This document shows positions 1 through 8,473 of a stretch of DNA of 16,933 nt, one piece after another. The stretch comes from OPU3-GD-OMZ sp001901525 (GTDB lineage: Bacteria; Pseudomonadota; Gammaproteobacteria; Methylococcales; Methylomonadaceae), in contig CAXCEI010000034.1 of assembly GCA_963981505.1 (NCBI GenBank), positions 1 through 16,933 on the forward strand. The letters are read 5' to 3'. The translations under genes and the position numbers were made by a program. Position 1 is the first letter of the stretch; the number at the start of each line of letters is the position of its first letter. The notes beneath the pieces were generated by a model, which did no database searches, was not told the origin of the DNA, and saw nothing but the letters and a program-made list of their open reading frames with translations.

Positions 1-570
1 GTGTAATGGTGTCTTTAATTCATGACTAACATGCGCTATAAACTCACTTTTTACATTGTCAGACCTTTTTAACTTCAACGTTCTTTGTTCTACCTCTTGG
101 TCTAAATTGGCAGTAAGTTCGATTAATTGTTCTTTCGTTGCTTCATGCACTGAAATTTCATTTATTAAATGCTTATTCAATTCAACTAAGTCATCTGCAG
201 AAGGAACTTTCAACAATCTAGGTAACAATGGCCAAAGCATAACGGCTGTAACCGCTGAAACTAAAGCAGTAAAAACCTTGATCCATGCTGATAATTCATA
301 AATCGGTGTCCAAACCGTGACGGCTGATAATGCATGCGTTGCACCACAGGCAAAGATAAACAGACTAAATGCCAAGATTACACGATTAAAACTAATATCT
401 TGACGTTTAAAAACGAATAATGCCAAAGAAGATGCAATTGAAATATAAGCTAAGGTGATCACAATATCTGATATAACAAACATCGATAAAATATCATTTT
501 GCCATTGAAAACACATACCATGCGGCATATAAGACTTAGTATCGAATAGCGATCGAAAGAATGCTAACAT
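1..570 (-). CDS. Sensor histidine kinase with ETR1-like ethylene-binding membrane domain (N-terminal 190 aa, cut by window edge)
   Basis: The reading frame is open from ATG at 570 to the window edge, so only the N-terminus is visible. Residues about 31-130 contain three hydrophobic helices that align well with the ethylene-binding domain of plant ETR1. The motif SDIVITLAY (D35, Y42) matches ETR1 SDFFIALAY (D25, Y32), and FACGATHAL (C75, H79) matches LCGATHL (C65, H69), the Cu(I) ligands. A third helix (KVFTALVSAVTAVML, from about residue 98) also matches. A charged, probably coiled-coil linker (about 138-172) leads into a HisKA H-box, SEFIAHVSHELKTPLH, at the edge, with the phospho-acceptor His in VSHELKTP. 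It is the last visible gene of a minus-strand run and lies 106 nt after the Cache-REC-Hpt protein, a plausible partner. The ribosome binding site is weak. The domain assignment is firm; the ligand (ethylene or another small molecule through Cu) is inference. Confidence 0.85.
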   Translation of the reverse strand, partial: MLAFFRSLFDTKSYMPHGMCFQWQNDILSMFVISDIVITLAYISIASSLALFVFKRQDISFNRVILAFSLFIFACGATHALSAVTVWTPIYELSAWIKVFTALVSAVTAVMLWPLLPRLLKVPSADDLVELNKHLINEISVHEATKEQLIELTANLDQEVEQRTLKLKRSDNVKSEFIAHVSHELKTPLH

Positions 571-676
571 AATTAAACCATTACTTTTAGTCAATCAAAA
601 CCAATATCTAAATACTGGTACCTTTTAGTTTTTTACTACTTTTTGTACTGTTTTCGCCCGTATAACAGAAAACAAA

Positions 677-2986
677 CTAGTCCTCAGCCATCACCTCACT
701 ATTAATAGCGGCTAACACGGCCTGTAATTCTTTCTCAACCACCCCAAGTCCCGCTTCTAAAACGGTTACCGAAATTTGATCTTGCCGACAAAAATTAGCT
801 AACTCCTGCGTTTTTAACGCCAGCTTTTCAGCGCCAATAATAATTGCACTTGTTTCCAAATTATGTACCTGTTTTATTAACTGATCCTTCTGACCCGTAC
901 TCAAAGAAACCTTGCTTAAGTCTCCAAAATATTCAAATTGTTCCCTAAAAGTAGCTAATAATAATTGAAATATTTCCCTATCGCCATGGCAGTAAGCAAT
1001 TCCTCGCGTACCATTCAAAGATTGCTGTTTCGTTGACGGGATATTTGCAAATTGTAGAATATCAGCCTCGACAAGGTTATCTTTTTTATCAGTACCCAAC
1101 GGCTCAGAAAACCATGTGGCAAGCAAAAAAAATAATTGTTCAAACGGTTGCCCTTTATTAAAACAGCCACAAAAAGTGTCGCCTGTGAAGGGTATCGTTT
1201 CACTGTTTAAATTTGAGGCTGAGATAATAACAATAGGTAATCGTTTTAAATTTGCTTGTGTCCTAATGCTCTCTCTTAACGTCCAACCATCCGTGTCGGG
1301 TAAATTCAAATCCAACAGCACAGCATCAAAACTATGTGTTTCCAACTGTACCCACATCTCACCACCTGAACCTGCACCTACCGAAATCAAGCCGTAACTC
1401 TCACAAACTTCATGCAATAATTTACGACTGACAATATCGTCTTCAACAAGTAATACTTTTCGACCTCTCAGTTGCGATCTAACGACGCTCATATCTTGAC
1501 CCTGTTCAAACTCTGAAGAACATAAACAGGAATGTCCATAGTCCTCCACACCTAATGCACTCGCCTGCGCTAAACCATCCTTCACTACCTTGTCGTGATA
1601 ATTATCATTTAATAATTCCATCGCATGTTTTAGGTATTGGTCACGTCTAAGTAACTCTTCAGATATGCGAGCGATAACATCCTTCTGCTCTTTGTTAGAG
1701 TTGTCAGCGACAAAAGAATTATCTGCTAAAAATTTTGAGAACTCAGCATCCAAAGTTTTGTATTCAACAAGCTGATTATCAATAAGTCTTAATGGCTTTA
1801 AGATGTAACGATTAATGTGCCAATAAACAAATGCAATAAAAATCAACACAATACTAATTTGCAACTGATTAATATTGCTAAAAAATGTAGAAACAGAAAA
1901 AAGATCAGAGCGATCTACTGAAATAACGATAGTCCATTGCAAAGACGGAATCAGCTGAGAAAAAACCAACATTGGACCGGATGCCTCTGCATCTATTAGT
2001 AACGGTTCCAGCAAATGCAAAGATGAAACCTTACTCTTTTTAACTTGTAAACTACTGGCAATGAGCAAACCTTCTTCAAAAGTTATCTCACCACTATTAT
2101 TACTCATTTCCATTGCTAATCGCCTGATTTCTGGTTGCTGTTTTACCGCATCAATTCGTTGTTTACGGTGCGTCTCCAACACTGCGCTAACTTGTCTAAA
2201 CTCAACATTATGAAAAAAACCATCGGTCACCGGTATTTCATTTTCTAATGAATCAATAGCAGGCATAGCAATTAATTGCAGATTCCGGTCAACAAAAAAG
2301 ACATGTCTACGGTAGCGATCCTTGATAGCTTTTAATAATTCACTCAACCCTTCAAGTTTGACATCAACCGTTGAAACCCCAATAAATTTTCCGTCATTAA
2401 TAATGGGGGCCGTCGCTGTTACCATCGGTTGCATCGAGTAAGGGTCCGTATAAGATTTTGACCAATACACTTCACCCGGTTCTTTATAACGTGCCGGTAC
2501 ATACCACTCCTGATGATGATAGCCGGGACCGTCTATTAAATTATAATCATCATAAAAAATTAATTGATTATTTTTATCTCGCCCCCAAAAATAGCTATCC
2601 CGCTCTTTTTCAATATTAAACTGAAAAGGCTCCGGCCAGATACCTCCGCCGGCAATTAAATATTCTGACCCGGGCGTTTCCATGATTGACTTAATAATCG
2701 GTTTGATGATGCGACTCTGTTCAGTGGAAACAGCGGGCATTAATTTAGCCGCATTTGCAAGGGACTGAGCGGTAGTAGCTGCGCGCTCCAAATGCTCATT
2801 TATTGCAAGTACGATACGGTTCATTTCCTTAGAGGCACTTTCTCTTAACTCTTCGTCTCTTTCTGGCTCAATCCAAAATTTTAAAGCCAGTACAAACAAC
2901 AGTGTGCCCACCATTGTAAAAACCAAAAAAGTTAATATTACTCGAACACGTTGTTTGTGTGAGCCCACTTGAAACACTTTATTCAT
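677..2986 (-). CDS. Membrane Cache-domain sensor with receiver (REC) and Hpt domains, no kinase core
   Basis: The 769 aa protein has a membrane helix at about 16-36 and a periplasmic dCache-like domain at about 45-370, with typical elements EWYVPAR, VYWSKSYTDPYS and FIGVSTVDVKLEGL. A second membrane helix lies at about 376-392, followed by a HAMP-like/helical linker (393-500). A REC domain spans about 508-626 and keeps all key residues: acidic pair D516/D517, phospho-acceptor D559 (LLDLNLPDTDG), S589 and K611. A C-terminal Hpt domain spans about 660-760, with the motif QVHNLETSAIIIGAEKL and H708 as the expected phospho-histidine; the usual K-G after the His-x-Leu is replaced by E-T. I find no HisKA H-box or HATPase N/G boxes, so it cannot autophosphorylate by the standard route and probably works with a separate kinase; the ETR1-like kinase next door is the obvious candidate. 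The start has an AGAGG ribosome binding site 5 nt upstream. The ligand is unknown. Confidence 0.85.
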   Translation of the reverse strand: MNKVFQVGSHKQRVRVILTFLVFTMVGTLLFVLALKFWIEPERDEELRESASKEMNRIVLAINEHLERAATTAQSLANAAKLMPAVSTEQSRIIKPIIKSIMETPGSEYLIAGGGIWPEPFQFNIEKERDSYFWGRDKNNQLIFYDDYNLIDGPGYHHQEWYVPARYKEPGEVYWSKSYTDPYSMQPMVTATAPIINDGKFIGVSTVDVKLEGLSELLKAIKDRYRRHVFFVDRNLQLIAMPAIDSLENEIPVTDGFFHNVEFRQVSAVLETHRKQRIDAVKQQPEIRRLAMEMSNNSGEITFEEGLLIASSLQVKKSKVSSLHLLEPLLIDAEASGPMLVFSQLIPSLQWTIVISVDRSDLFSVSTFFSNINQLQISIVLIFIAFVYWHINRYILKPLRLIDNQLVEYKTLDAEFSKFLADNSFVADNSNKEQKDVIARISEELLRRDQYLKHAMELLNDNYHDKVVKDGLAQASALGVEDYGHSCLCSSEFEQGQDMSVVRSQLRGRKVLLVEDDIVSRKLLHEVCESYGLISVGAGSGGEMWVQLETHSFDAVLLDLNLPDTDGWTLRESIRTQANLKRLPIVIISASNLNSETIPFTGDTFCGCFNKGQPFEQLFFLLATWFSEPLGTDKKDNLVEADILQFANIPSTKQQSLNGTRGIAYCHGDREIFQLLLATFREQFEYFGDLSKVSLSTGQKDQLIKQVHNLETSAIIIGAEKLALKTQELANFCRQDQISVTVLEAGLGVVEKELQAVLAAINSEVMAED

Positions 2987-3113
2987 AAGCGCCTCTACTG
3001 ATAATCATCCGTTTAGTTATCATAAAAAAACCTGTTAATTTAAATAGTCACTCAGCCTTTAAAAAAACTAACTCTTCCCTAAGCTCCAACACCTATCTTA
3101 TCGTCTCACAAAG

Positions 3114-3893
3114 TCAACAGCTTTTCCCTGTTAACTTATACACACCACGTCCTAACCATTCTTTAACTGCTATTTTTAATTGTCTAAGGTGCTCTGCCAA
3201 ATCCCAATCGACAGACCAGAAATTTTCAGGCAATGTGGCGAAATCAACAGGGTAAGGAATAACATTCCATCCAACCTGACAAAAAGCACCCGCCGCACGA
3301 GGCATATGCCAGCCTGTGGTAATCAAGACCCACTTTTCACCCCGCTTTGGCTGCACTAAGCGCTTACTGAGATAAGCATTCTCCCAGGTGTTACGCGACT
3401 CCGACTCAAAAATGATTCTCGTCAAATCTAAACCCTGTTCCTTAAAGAGTCTTCGAGCGACATCAGCCGCCTTAAAATCCTGAGCAAACAACTTTCCAGA
3501 GCCCCCCGTAAAAACTAACTGAGCCTTTGGGAATTTTCGTGCCAATGCCATAAATGCCAAATCCCTCTCTGCAGCCTCCCCTAGATTAACACTATCCCAT
3601 AACGCCGTTTTTTGGCTCTGCTCTGCACCACTCAACACCACAATACCATCAATATCAATCAATTCTGGATGAGTGGGATAACGAATTTCCAAAGGGTACA
3701 ATAACCAACTTCCCACTGGAAACAGCGTTATAAAAACAATGATGCCTAACAATACTGTTAAAAATCGTCTCGCTGACTTAACACGACCGAAAGTCCACAG
3801 CCCCATCCCCAAAGCAAAAGCAATAACCAACAAACCATCTGGCGAAACGATTCCCCAAAACAATTTAGAACACCAAAAAAATATATCGGCCAT
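3114..3893 (-). CDS. YdcF/ElyC/SanA family (DUF218) membrane protein
   Basis: The 259 aa protein has two N-terminal membrane helices (about 19-36 and 43-66), then a DUF218 domain. Family landmarks are IDGIVVLSGAEQ, the LVFTGGSGK loop, FESESRNTWENA and LITTGWHMPRAAGAF. E. coli relatives are ElyC (needed for envelope integrity and undecaprenyl-phosphate use), SanA (vancomycin barrier) and YdcF. The two-helix layout and length are closest to ElyC, which has about 259 residues. The biochemical activity of the family is not settled. It is the first gene of a minus-strand run and lies 127 nt upstream of the Cache sensor; no strong terminator is visible in that gap. The ribosome binding site is poor. 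Family assignment is confident; the exact role is inferred. Confidence 0.8.
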   Translation of the reverse strand: MADIFFWCSKLFWGIVSPDGLLVIAFALGMGLWTFGRVKSARRFLTVLLGIIVFITLFPVGSWLLYPLEIRYPTHPELIDIDGIVVLSGAEQSQKTALWDSVNLGEAAERDLAFMALARKFPKAQLVFTGGSGKLFAQDFKAADVARRLFKEQGLDLTRIIFESESRNTWENAYLSKRLVQPKRGEKWVLITTGWHMPRAAGAFCQVGWNVIPYPVDFATLPENFWSVDWDLAEHLRQLKIAVKEWLGRGVYKLTGKSC

Positions 3894-3930
3894 CCGCGCT
3901 AAACCCCTACTATTTTTGTATACTGAGATA

Positions 3931-4797
3931 ATGTTTAATCAAAAACATAACTGTTATTCATATCAATCCAATCTGAACATGTACCGAACCCATCACCACT
4001 GTATTCGCTTAAAGATTAAATACCTTTTTGATCGTCTGCTAATCCTTTTATTTTTAACCGTCTACCCACTGACTATATATAGTGCAACGACTCCTGAAAC
4101 ACCCTATGAAATCATTAAGATACTGCCACATAATAAATCACTCTTTACCCAAGGACTAGAGATTAAGGCCGGTATCTTATATGAGTCTGCCGGGCACTAC
4201 GGTCATTCAACAATCAATAAAATTAATCTTTCCACTGGCGTGATTCAACAACAATTACAACTGGATAATACACTTTTTGCTGAGGGGCTCACCCATCTTA
4301 ACCACACCTTAATACTGTTAACCTGGAAATCTGAAACGGCTTTACTGATTGATGCCGACACTTTCAAGATTATCGGTTCTCACACTTATACCGGAGAAGG
4401 TTGGGGGATTTGTTATGACGGAGAGTCTTTAGTCACCTCTAATGGCAGTAACCAGCTCACTTTTCGTAATCCCAACGATTTTCGGATTACCCGCACAATC
4501 AGTATTATGTTCAATAACCAACCCCTAGGTAATATTAATGAACTGGAATGCACTCATGGCCTTATTTATGCCAACGTCTGGGGTCAAGATATCATTGCAA
4601 TCATCAACCCAAGCAGTGGCGAAGTTGTCAGTTTCATTGATTTATACGCCCTCTATGATCTAACTGCCCGCAATCATAATGAGGTTTTAAATGGCATCGC
4701 CTATAGTTCATCGGAAAATGCGTTCTGGGTCACCGGTAAAAATTGGTCCAATCTCTACCTTATTAAACTAAACCCCAACGACCCTCACTCACAGTAA
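3931..4797 (+). CDS. Glutaminyl-peptide cyclotransferase (glutamine cyclotransferase family), exported
   Basis: This is a bacterial homologue of the plant-type glutaminyl cyclase, a five-bladed beta-propeller enzyme that converts N-terminal Gln to pyroglutamate on exported proteins. Diagnostic stretches are KSLFTQGLEIKAGILYES, LFAEGLTHL, LLTWKSETALLIDADTF, GEGWGICYDGESLVTSNGS, NINELECTHGLIYANVW and LNGIAYSSSENAFWVTGKNW. The hydrophobic segment LLILLFLTVYPLTIYSA looks like a signal peptide, giving a periplasmic enzyme. The frame is open further upstream (ATG at 3739), but that would overlap the opposite-strand YdcF gene and place the signal peptide deep inside the protein. ATG 3931 has a GAG at close spacing; ATG 3979 would give a more conventional signal peptide but has no ribosome binding site. 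A TATACT box (3919-3924) just upstream would favour 3979 if it is a real -10. The gene is convergent with the Nudix gene, ending 9 nt from it. Confidence 0.85.
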   Translation: MFNQKHNCYSYQSNLNMYRTHHHCIRLKIKYLFDRLLILLFLTVYPLTIYSATTPETPYEIIKILPHNKSLFTQGLEIKAGILYESAGHYGHSTINKINLSTGVIQQQLQLDNTLFAEGLTHLNHTLILLTWKSETALLIDADTFKIIGSHTYTGEGWGICYDGESLVTSNGSNQLTFRNPNDFRITRTISIMFNNQPLGNINELECTHGLIYANVWGQDIIAIINPSSGEVVSFIDLYALYDLTARNHNEVLNGIAYSSSENAFWVTGKNWSNLYLIKLNPNDPHSQ

Positions 4798-4806
4798 TGG
4801 CACGCA

Positions 4807-5241
4807 TTATCGCAGTGGCGTCACCCGCCCTGAAATAACAAATTCATGATAATCCTCTAGTACCTTTGCATGATCAAATGCTAATACTTCTGGTATCGTG
4901 TTAAAGGTAAACACCCCACAGTCTTTAGCATCATCTGCTGCAACTGGAAATCCTTGCGCCTCGGCTACATAGACTGCTGTCACGGTATGGTTTCTAGGGT
5001 CTCGACTGGGGTCTGAATACAGGCCTAACAAAGCGGTTAATCTAACCGATAACCCTGTCTCTTCTGCTGCTTCACGCATGGCTGCCATTTCCATGGTTTC
5101 ACCCAGATCAACAAAGCCACCCGGGATAGCCCAACCCAACGGCTCAAAAGCACGTTCAATAAGCACAAAAGGTCGATCAGGAAAATCAACCAACTCAATA
5201 ATCGTATCTGCGGCTACTAGTGGTGTCACCGGTTTTGCCAT
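4807..5241 (-). CDS. Nudix hydrolase, ADP-ribose pyrophosphatase-like
   Basis: The 144 aa protein carries a complete Nudix box: G42-FVDLG-E48 followed after seven residues by REAAEETGL (R56, E60, E61, G63), which binds the catalytic divalent metals. The later SDPSRDPRNHTVTAVYVAE stretch is typical of the ADP-ribose pyrophosphatase-like branch, which cleaves nucleoside diphosphate-X substrates. Substrate identity cannot be fixed from sequence. The length is normal for a single-domain Nudix protein. The start is well supported: the minus strand reads GGGAGGAAGTGCA before the ATG, one of the best ribosome binding sites in the window. It has no obvious operon partner: the next upstream gene on this strand begins at 6219 and ends 72 nt away. 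Confidence 0.9.
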   Translation of the reverse strand: MAKPVTPLVAADTIIELVDFPDRPFVLIERAFEPLGWAIPGGFVDLGETMEMAAMREAAEETGLSVRLTALLGLYSDPSRDPRNHTVTAVYVAEAQGFPVAADDAKDCGVFTFNTIPEVLAFDHAKVLEDYHEFVISGRVTPLR

Positions 5242-5313
5242 TGCACTTCCTCCCGTATTTTAACGCTAAAACTGACATGCAAATATTGATCATACGCTAT
5301 TTAACGCCGCCTC

Positions 5314-6219
5314 TCATCGAACGAATAAAACCGATAGATCCAATGACAATAGGTATTTAGTGAATCGATACAACCCATATAAAATCACCACCGGAAAAAT
5401 AACCGCATGTAAAATAAATACAACAATGAGTTCTAATAAATGTTCCACAACATCATTAGCTGCTGTCTTTAACTGTATCAACCGTTGTTCTATCTGTGTT
5501 TTTAATTTCGCCACCTGCAGTTGCACATAAGCCTTAATATCTAATGTGTTCTTAACACGACTCCACAAGGTGTAATCATCCATTGGCTGCTGTTGCTTTT
5601 GCATTTTAAGGGTTATCGACTGATAGTCTTGTCCTAAATCCTCAATATTTTTATGGGTCTGTTTAATAACTAAAATAGACTGATTATATTGCGCCCCCAA
5701 AAATCGTTCATAGACCTGTGCATTCAAAATAAAAACAACAGGAATACTAAACTGTAAAAACACCACAATAATAGAAGCCTTAATCCAAAGAACCTTATAC
5801 TTTATCGAAACTTTCCCCGACCAGATAAACAAAACCGTTAACACCAAAAAGCTGCTATAAATTGCTTTGATAACTGGCCAGGCACTTATCGCCATGCCTA
5901 CTTTTTCAATACCAATGGCACTTGTACTCGCCAACATTACCCAAGAAAACTGCTCGACCAGATCATTGACTGGATCCAAAATTTGTCCTGGCGTCAACGT
6001 CACTCCTACACCTAATGGCACCATCGCCAATTCAGTCCCTTGTACCACCGAAATAACCGCATTCAGCGCACGAGCCACAACAAAGGTGGTTGATGCAACA
6101 TTAAAAGAATTATTAATGTGGTGCTGCCCCATGGCATCTATCGCACCGGTGTAATTAAAAGTTACCGCAACCAATAACATCACCGTAACAACTCCTTTAA
6201 CCCACGTATTTCTTTTCAT
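5314..6219 (-). CDS. Unrecognised four-helix membrane protein with a coiled-coil-like segment
   Basis: I do not recognise a family for this 301 aa protein. Hydrophobic segments lie at about 7-25 (signal anchor or cleaved signal), 117-133, 145-166 and 260-283. Residues about 180-255 are rich in Q, K, E and L (for example LKMQKQQQPMDD, KLKTQIEQRLIQLKTAAND) and look helical, possibly coiled-coil, between the third and fourth membrane segments. Residues 30-100 are uncharged and Val/Ala/Thr-rich, probably an external loop. The ATG at 6219 is preceded by a GGA at loose spacing. It lies between the Nudix gene (same strand, 72 nt downstream) and relA (divergent, 209 nt away). The length and consistent membrane topology argue for a real gene; the function is unknown. 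Confidence 0.75.
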   Translation of the reverse strand: MKRNTWVKGVVTVMLLVAVTFNYTGAIDAMGQHHINNSFNVASTTFVVARALNAVISVVQGTELAMVPLGVGVTLTPGQILDPVNDLVEQFSWVMLASTSAIGIEKVGMAISAWPVIKAIYSSFLVLTVLFIWSGKVSIKYKVLWIKASIIVVFLQFSIPVVFILNAQVYERFLGAQYNQSILVIKQTHKNIEDLGQDYQSITLKMQKQQQPMDDYTLWSRVKNTLDIKAYVQLQVAKLKTQIEQRLIQLKTAANDVVEHLLELIVVFILHAVIFPVVILYGLYRFTKYLLSLDLSVLFVR

Positions 6220-6428
6220 TTAAGTGATTCCAAAAAATATAACCTTACTGACTGTAATCATTTAATCGCTGCCAACTATTTAAGCTAAGGTATACTGAAA
6301 AAAATATTTTTCAACAGATGATTAAACTAACCATTGCTACTGGAAGTCTACACCGGTAAGAACATCGACTGTTTGAAATTTATTCATGACACAGTTCTCA
6401 TTTAATGGCGCATTACTAAAACTCATTT

Positions 6429-8441
6429 ATGACCTTAGCTACTGAATCAGTATTACTGACATCATTTCCTAAAAAAGAACAAGAACAAATTCAATACCTC
6501 ATAAGGCAATTATTAGCACTGAAAGACAGTGGCCCCAATAGACGCCCTAAGGCCACCGATGTCATAAAAATCTTATATCCCCTTCATGTTGATAGCCATT
6601 GTATATTAGCGACTTTATTGAGCGATTCACGCTTCGAAGAAAAATATAATGCTGATCAGATCACCGCTCGCTATGGCAAAGTCGTGACTCATTTAGTTCA
6701 GGATATCCACTGGCTAAACCATCTGGCTGTTTATTCACCCACAACACATTCCAGACCGCATCAAGCTGAAACACTGCGTCGCATGGTATTAGCCATGACT
6801 CAGGATATTCGGTCGATCATGATTAAATTCGCTTACCGAATTCAACGTCTGCGAAACCTCTCGCATGAAGATAAAAAAGTACAATACATTATTGCCCATG
6901 AAACGCTTGAAATCTATGCGCCATTAGCCAACCGTCTTGGCATTAATCAATTCAAATGGGAATTAGAAGACCTGGCTTTTCGCCATTTAGAGAGCAAACA
7001 TTATCACGCTATTGCCGACTCACTGGCCAACAACCGAAATCAACGCGAAACCATCATACAAACCAATATTCAGGCATTAACTAAATTATTAGCCCAAGAA
7101 AATATTACCGCAACCCTTTACGGTAGGCCTAAACACATCTATAGCATCTGGAATAAGATGCAAAAAAAACACCTTGAATTTGAAGAACTCTATGATTTGC
7201 TCGCCATTCGTATCATCGTTGCTAATACAACAGACTGCTACACCGTTTTAGGATTAGCACATAGCCATTGGCAATATGTCCCTAAAGAATTTGATGATTA
7301 TATTGCCAATCCTAAAGAAAATGGGTATCAATCATTACACTCCGTTATTCTCGATCACACGGGTAACCGTATTGAATTACAAATACGAACACAAGACATG
7401 CATGAACAAGCGGAGCTAGGCGTTGCTGCCCACTGGCACTATAAAGAAGGGAAAGCTATTAACAAAACCACTAAAAATAATATTAGCGCACTACGTAAAC
7501 TTATTGACGATCATGATTCTCAAACTGATTTACTGGAAAACTTTAAATCTGAATTGTTTTCAGATCGAATTTTCGTGCGCACACCCGCCGGTGATATTAT
7601 TGATTTAATCAAAGGAGCCACACCGTTAGATTTTGCCTATACCATTCATACTGATATTGGTCATCGCTGCCGGGGCGCAAAAATAAATGGCTTGATAAAG
7701 CCATTAACACAACCACTTCAATCGGGTGATAAAGTTGAAATCATAACAGTAAAACAGGCTATCCCAAATTACAACTGGACTCAGTTACACCTTGGCTTTT
7801 TAAAAACCCCCCGCGCACTTCGAAAGGTCAGAAGTTGGTTTAAGCAACAAAGTCAGCCCCTTAACACTAAAAAAAAACCCTCACAGAAAACACCGACTCC
7901 CACCCCCATTACACCTTCAGTTTTAACCGACCAGCATCCTTCAGAAAAATTTGACCTGACACCTTTACTGCCCCCTTCACAGCGACATAACTATAAATCG
8001 GATGTTATTGTTTCAGAGCTTGATAATGTCTTAACCTCACTCGCTCACTGTTGTTCACCGGCTAAAGGTGACCCTATTATTGGTTTTATTTCAGTAAAAA
8101 AAGGAATTACGGTCCATCGCCAAGGCTGCCGTAATATCTCCGCCTTGACGCTGGAACAACAATCGCGTCTTCTGGAGGTGAATTGGAGCCACACAAACAC
8201 TAAGCCTTATGCGGTTCCAATTATCATTACAGCAAGCAGCAACGATCATTTGCTTAATAATATTATGCAATTTTTTTTAACCCAAAAAGTACATATTTCA
8301 AATGTCACTTTGCATACTGCTTCTGATTCAACCGCAACGTTACTGTTATCCGTTCATATTACCGATACCCAACAACTTGAATCACTCTTAGAGAAAACCC
8401 TTCAACTCACGGGTATCATCAGTGCTACTCGGCAAAAATAA
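6429..8441 (+). CDS. relA: GTP pyrophosphokinase RelA, (p)ppGpp synthetase of the stringent response
   Basis: The 670 aa protein has the long RSH architecture. The N-terminal hydrolase-like region (about 45-200) lacks the catalytic His-Asp of SpoT/Rel: the expected site reads LLSDSRFEEKY. The synthetase domain (about 225-340) has GRPKHIYSIWNKMQKK, the RelA-type EXDD motif at 287-290 (EFDDYIANPKENGYQSLH) and ELGVAAHWHYKEG. TGS follows at about 380-440 (DRIFVRTPAGDIIDLIKGAT), then a K/T/P-rich linker (about 480-498), a zinc-finger/RIS domain with C541, C542, H563 and C567, and a C-terminal ACT domain (about 590-665). It is therefore expected to make ppGpp on ribosomes with uncharged tRNA but not to degrade it. 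It is somewhat shorter than E. coli RelA (744). An in-frame stop 10 nt upstream of the ATG fixes the start; the ribosome binding site is weak. It is monocistronic, divergent from the membrane protein and convergent with bioA. Confidence 0.92.
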   Translation: MTLATESVLLTSFPKKEQEQIQYLIRQLLALKDSGPNRRPKATDVIKILYPLHVDSHCILATLLSDSRFEEKYNADQITARYGKVVTHLVQDIHWLNHLAVYSPTTHSRPHQAETLRRMVLAMTQDIRSIMIKFAYRIQRLRNLSHEDKKVQYIIAHETLEIYAPLANRLGINQFKWELEDLAFRHLESKHYHAIADSLANNRNQRETIIQTNIQALTKLLAQENITATLYGRPKHIYSIWNKMQKKHLEFEELYDLLAIRIIVANTTDCYTVLGLAHSHWQYVPKEFDDYIANPKENGYQSLHSVILDHTGNRIELQIRTQDMHEQAELGVAAHWHYKEGKAINKTTKNNISALRKLIDDHDSQTDLLENFKSELFSDRIFVRTPAGDIIDLIKGATPLDFAYTIHTDIGHRCRGAKINGLIKPLTQPLQSGDKVEIITVKQAIPNYNWTQLHLGFLKTPRALRKVRSWFKQQSQPLNTKKKPSQKTPTPTPITPSVLTDQHPSEKFDLTPLLPPSQRHNYKSDVIVSELDNVLTSLAHCCSPAKGDPIIGFISVKKGITVHRQGCRNISALTLEQQSRLLEVNWSHTNTKPYAVPIIITASSNDHLLNNIMQFFLTQKVHISNVTLHTASDSTATLLLSVHITDTQQLESLLEKTLQLTGIISATRQK

Positions 8442-8460
8442 AGTTACCCTAACTGTAACT
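8442..8460. terminator. Weak inverted repeat between convergent relA and bioA
   Basis: AGTTAC (8442-8447) and GTAACT (8455-8460) form a 6-bp stem with a 7-nt loop directly after the relA stop and before the bioA stop. There is no U-tract on either side, so a terminator role is only suggested by position. Confidence 0.25.
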
Positions 8461-8473
8461 CCCCATAACAACG

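Noticed and set aside
56..301. + strand frame opposite the histidine kinase
   Set aside because: It is antisense to a clearly conserved kinase frame and has no recognisable features.
3739..3930. Upstream extension of the glutaminyl cyclase frame
   Set aside because: It overlaps the opposite-strand YdcF gene and would bury the signal peptide.
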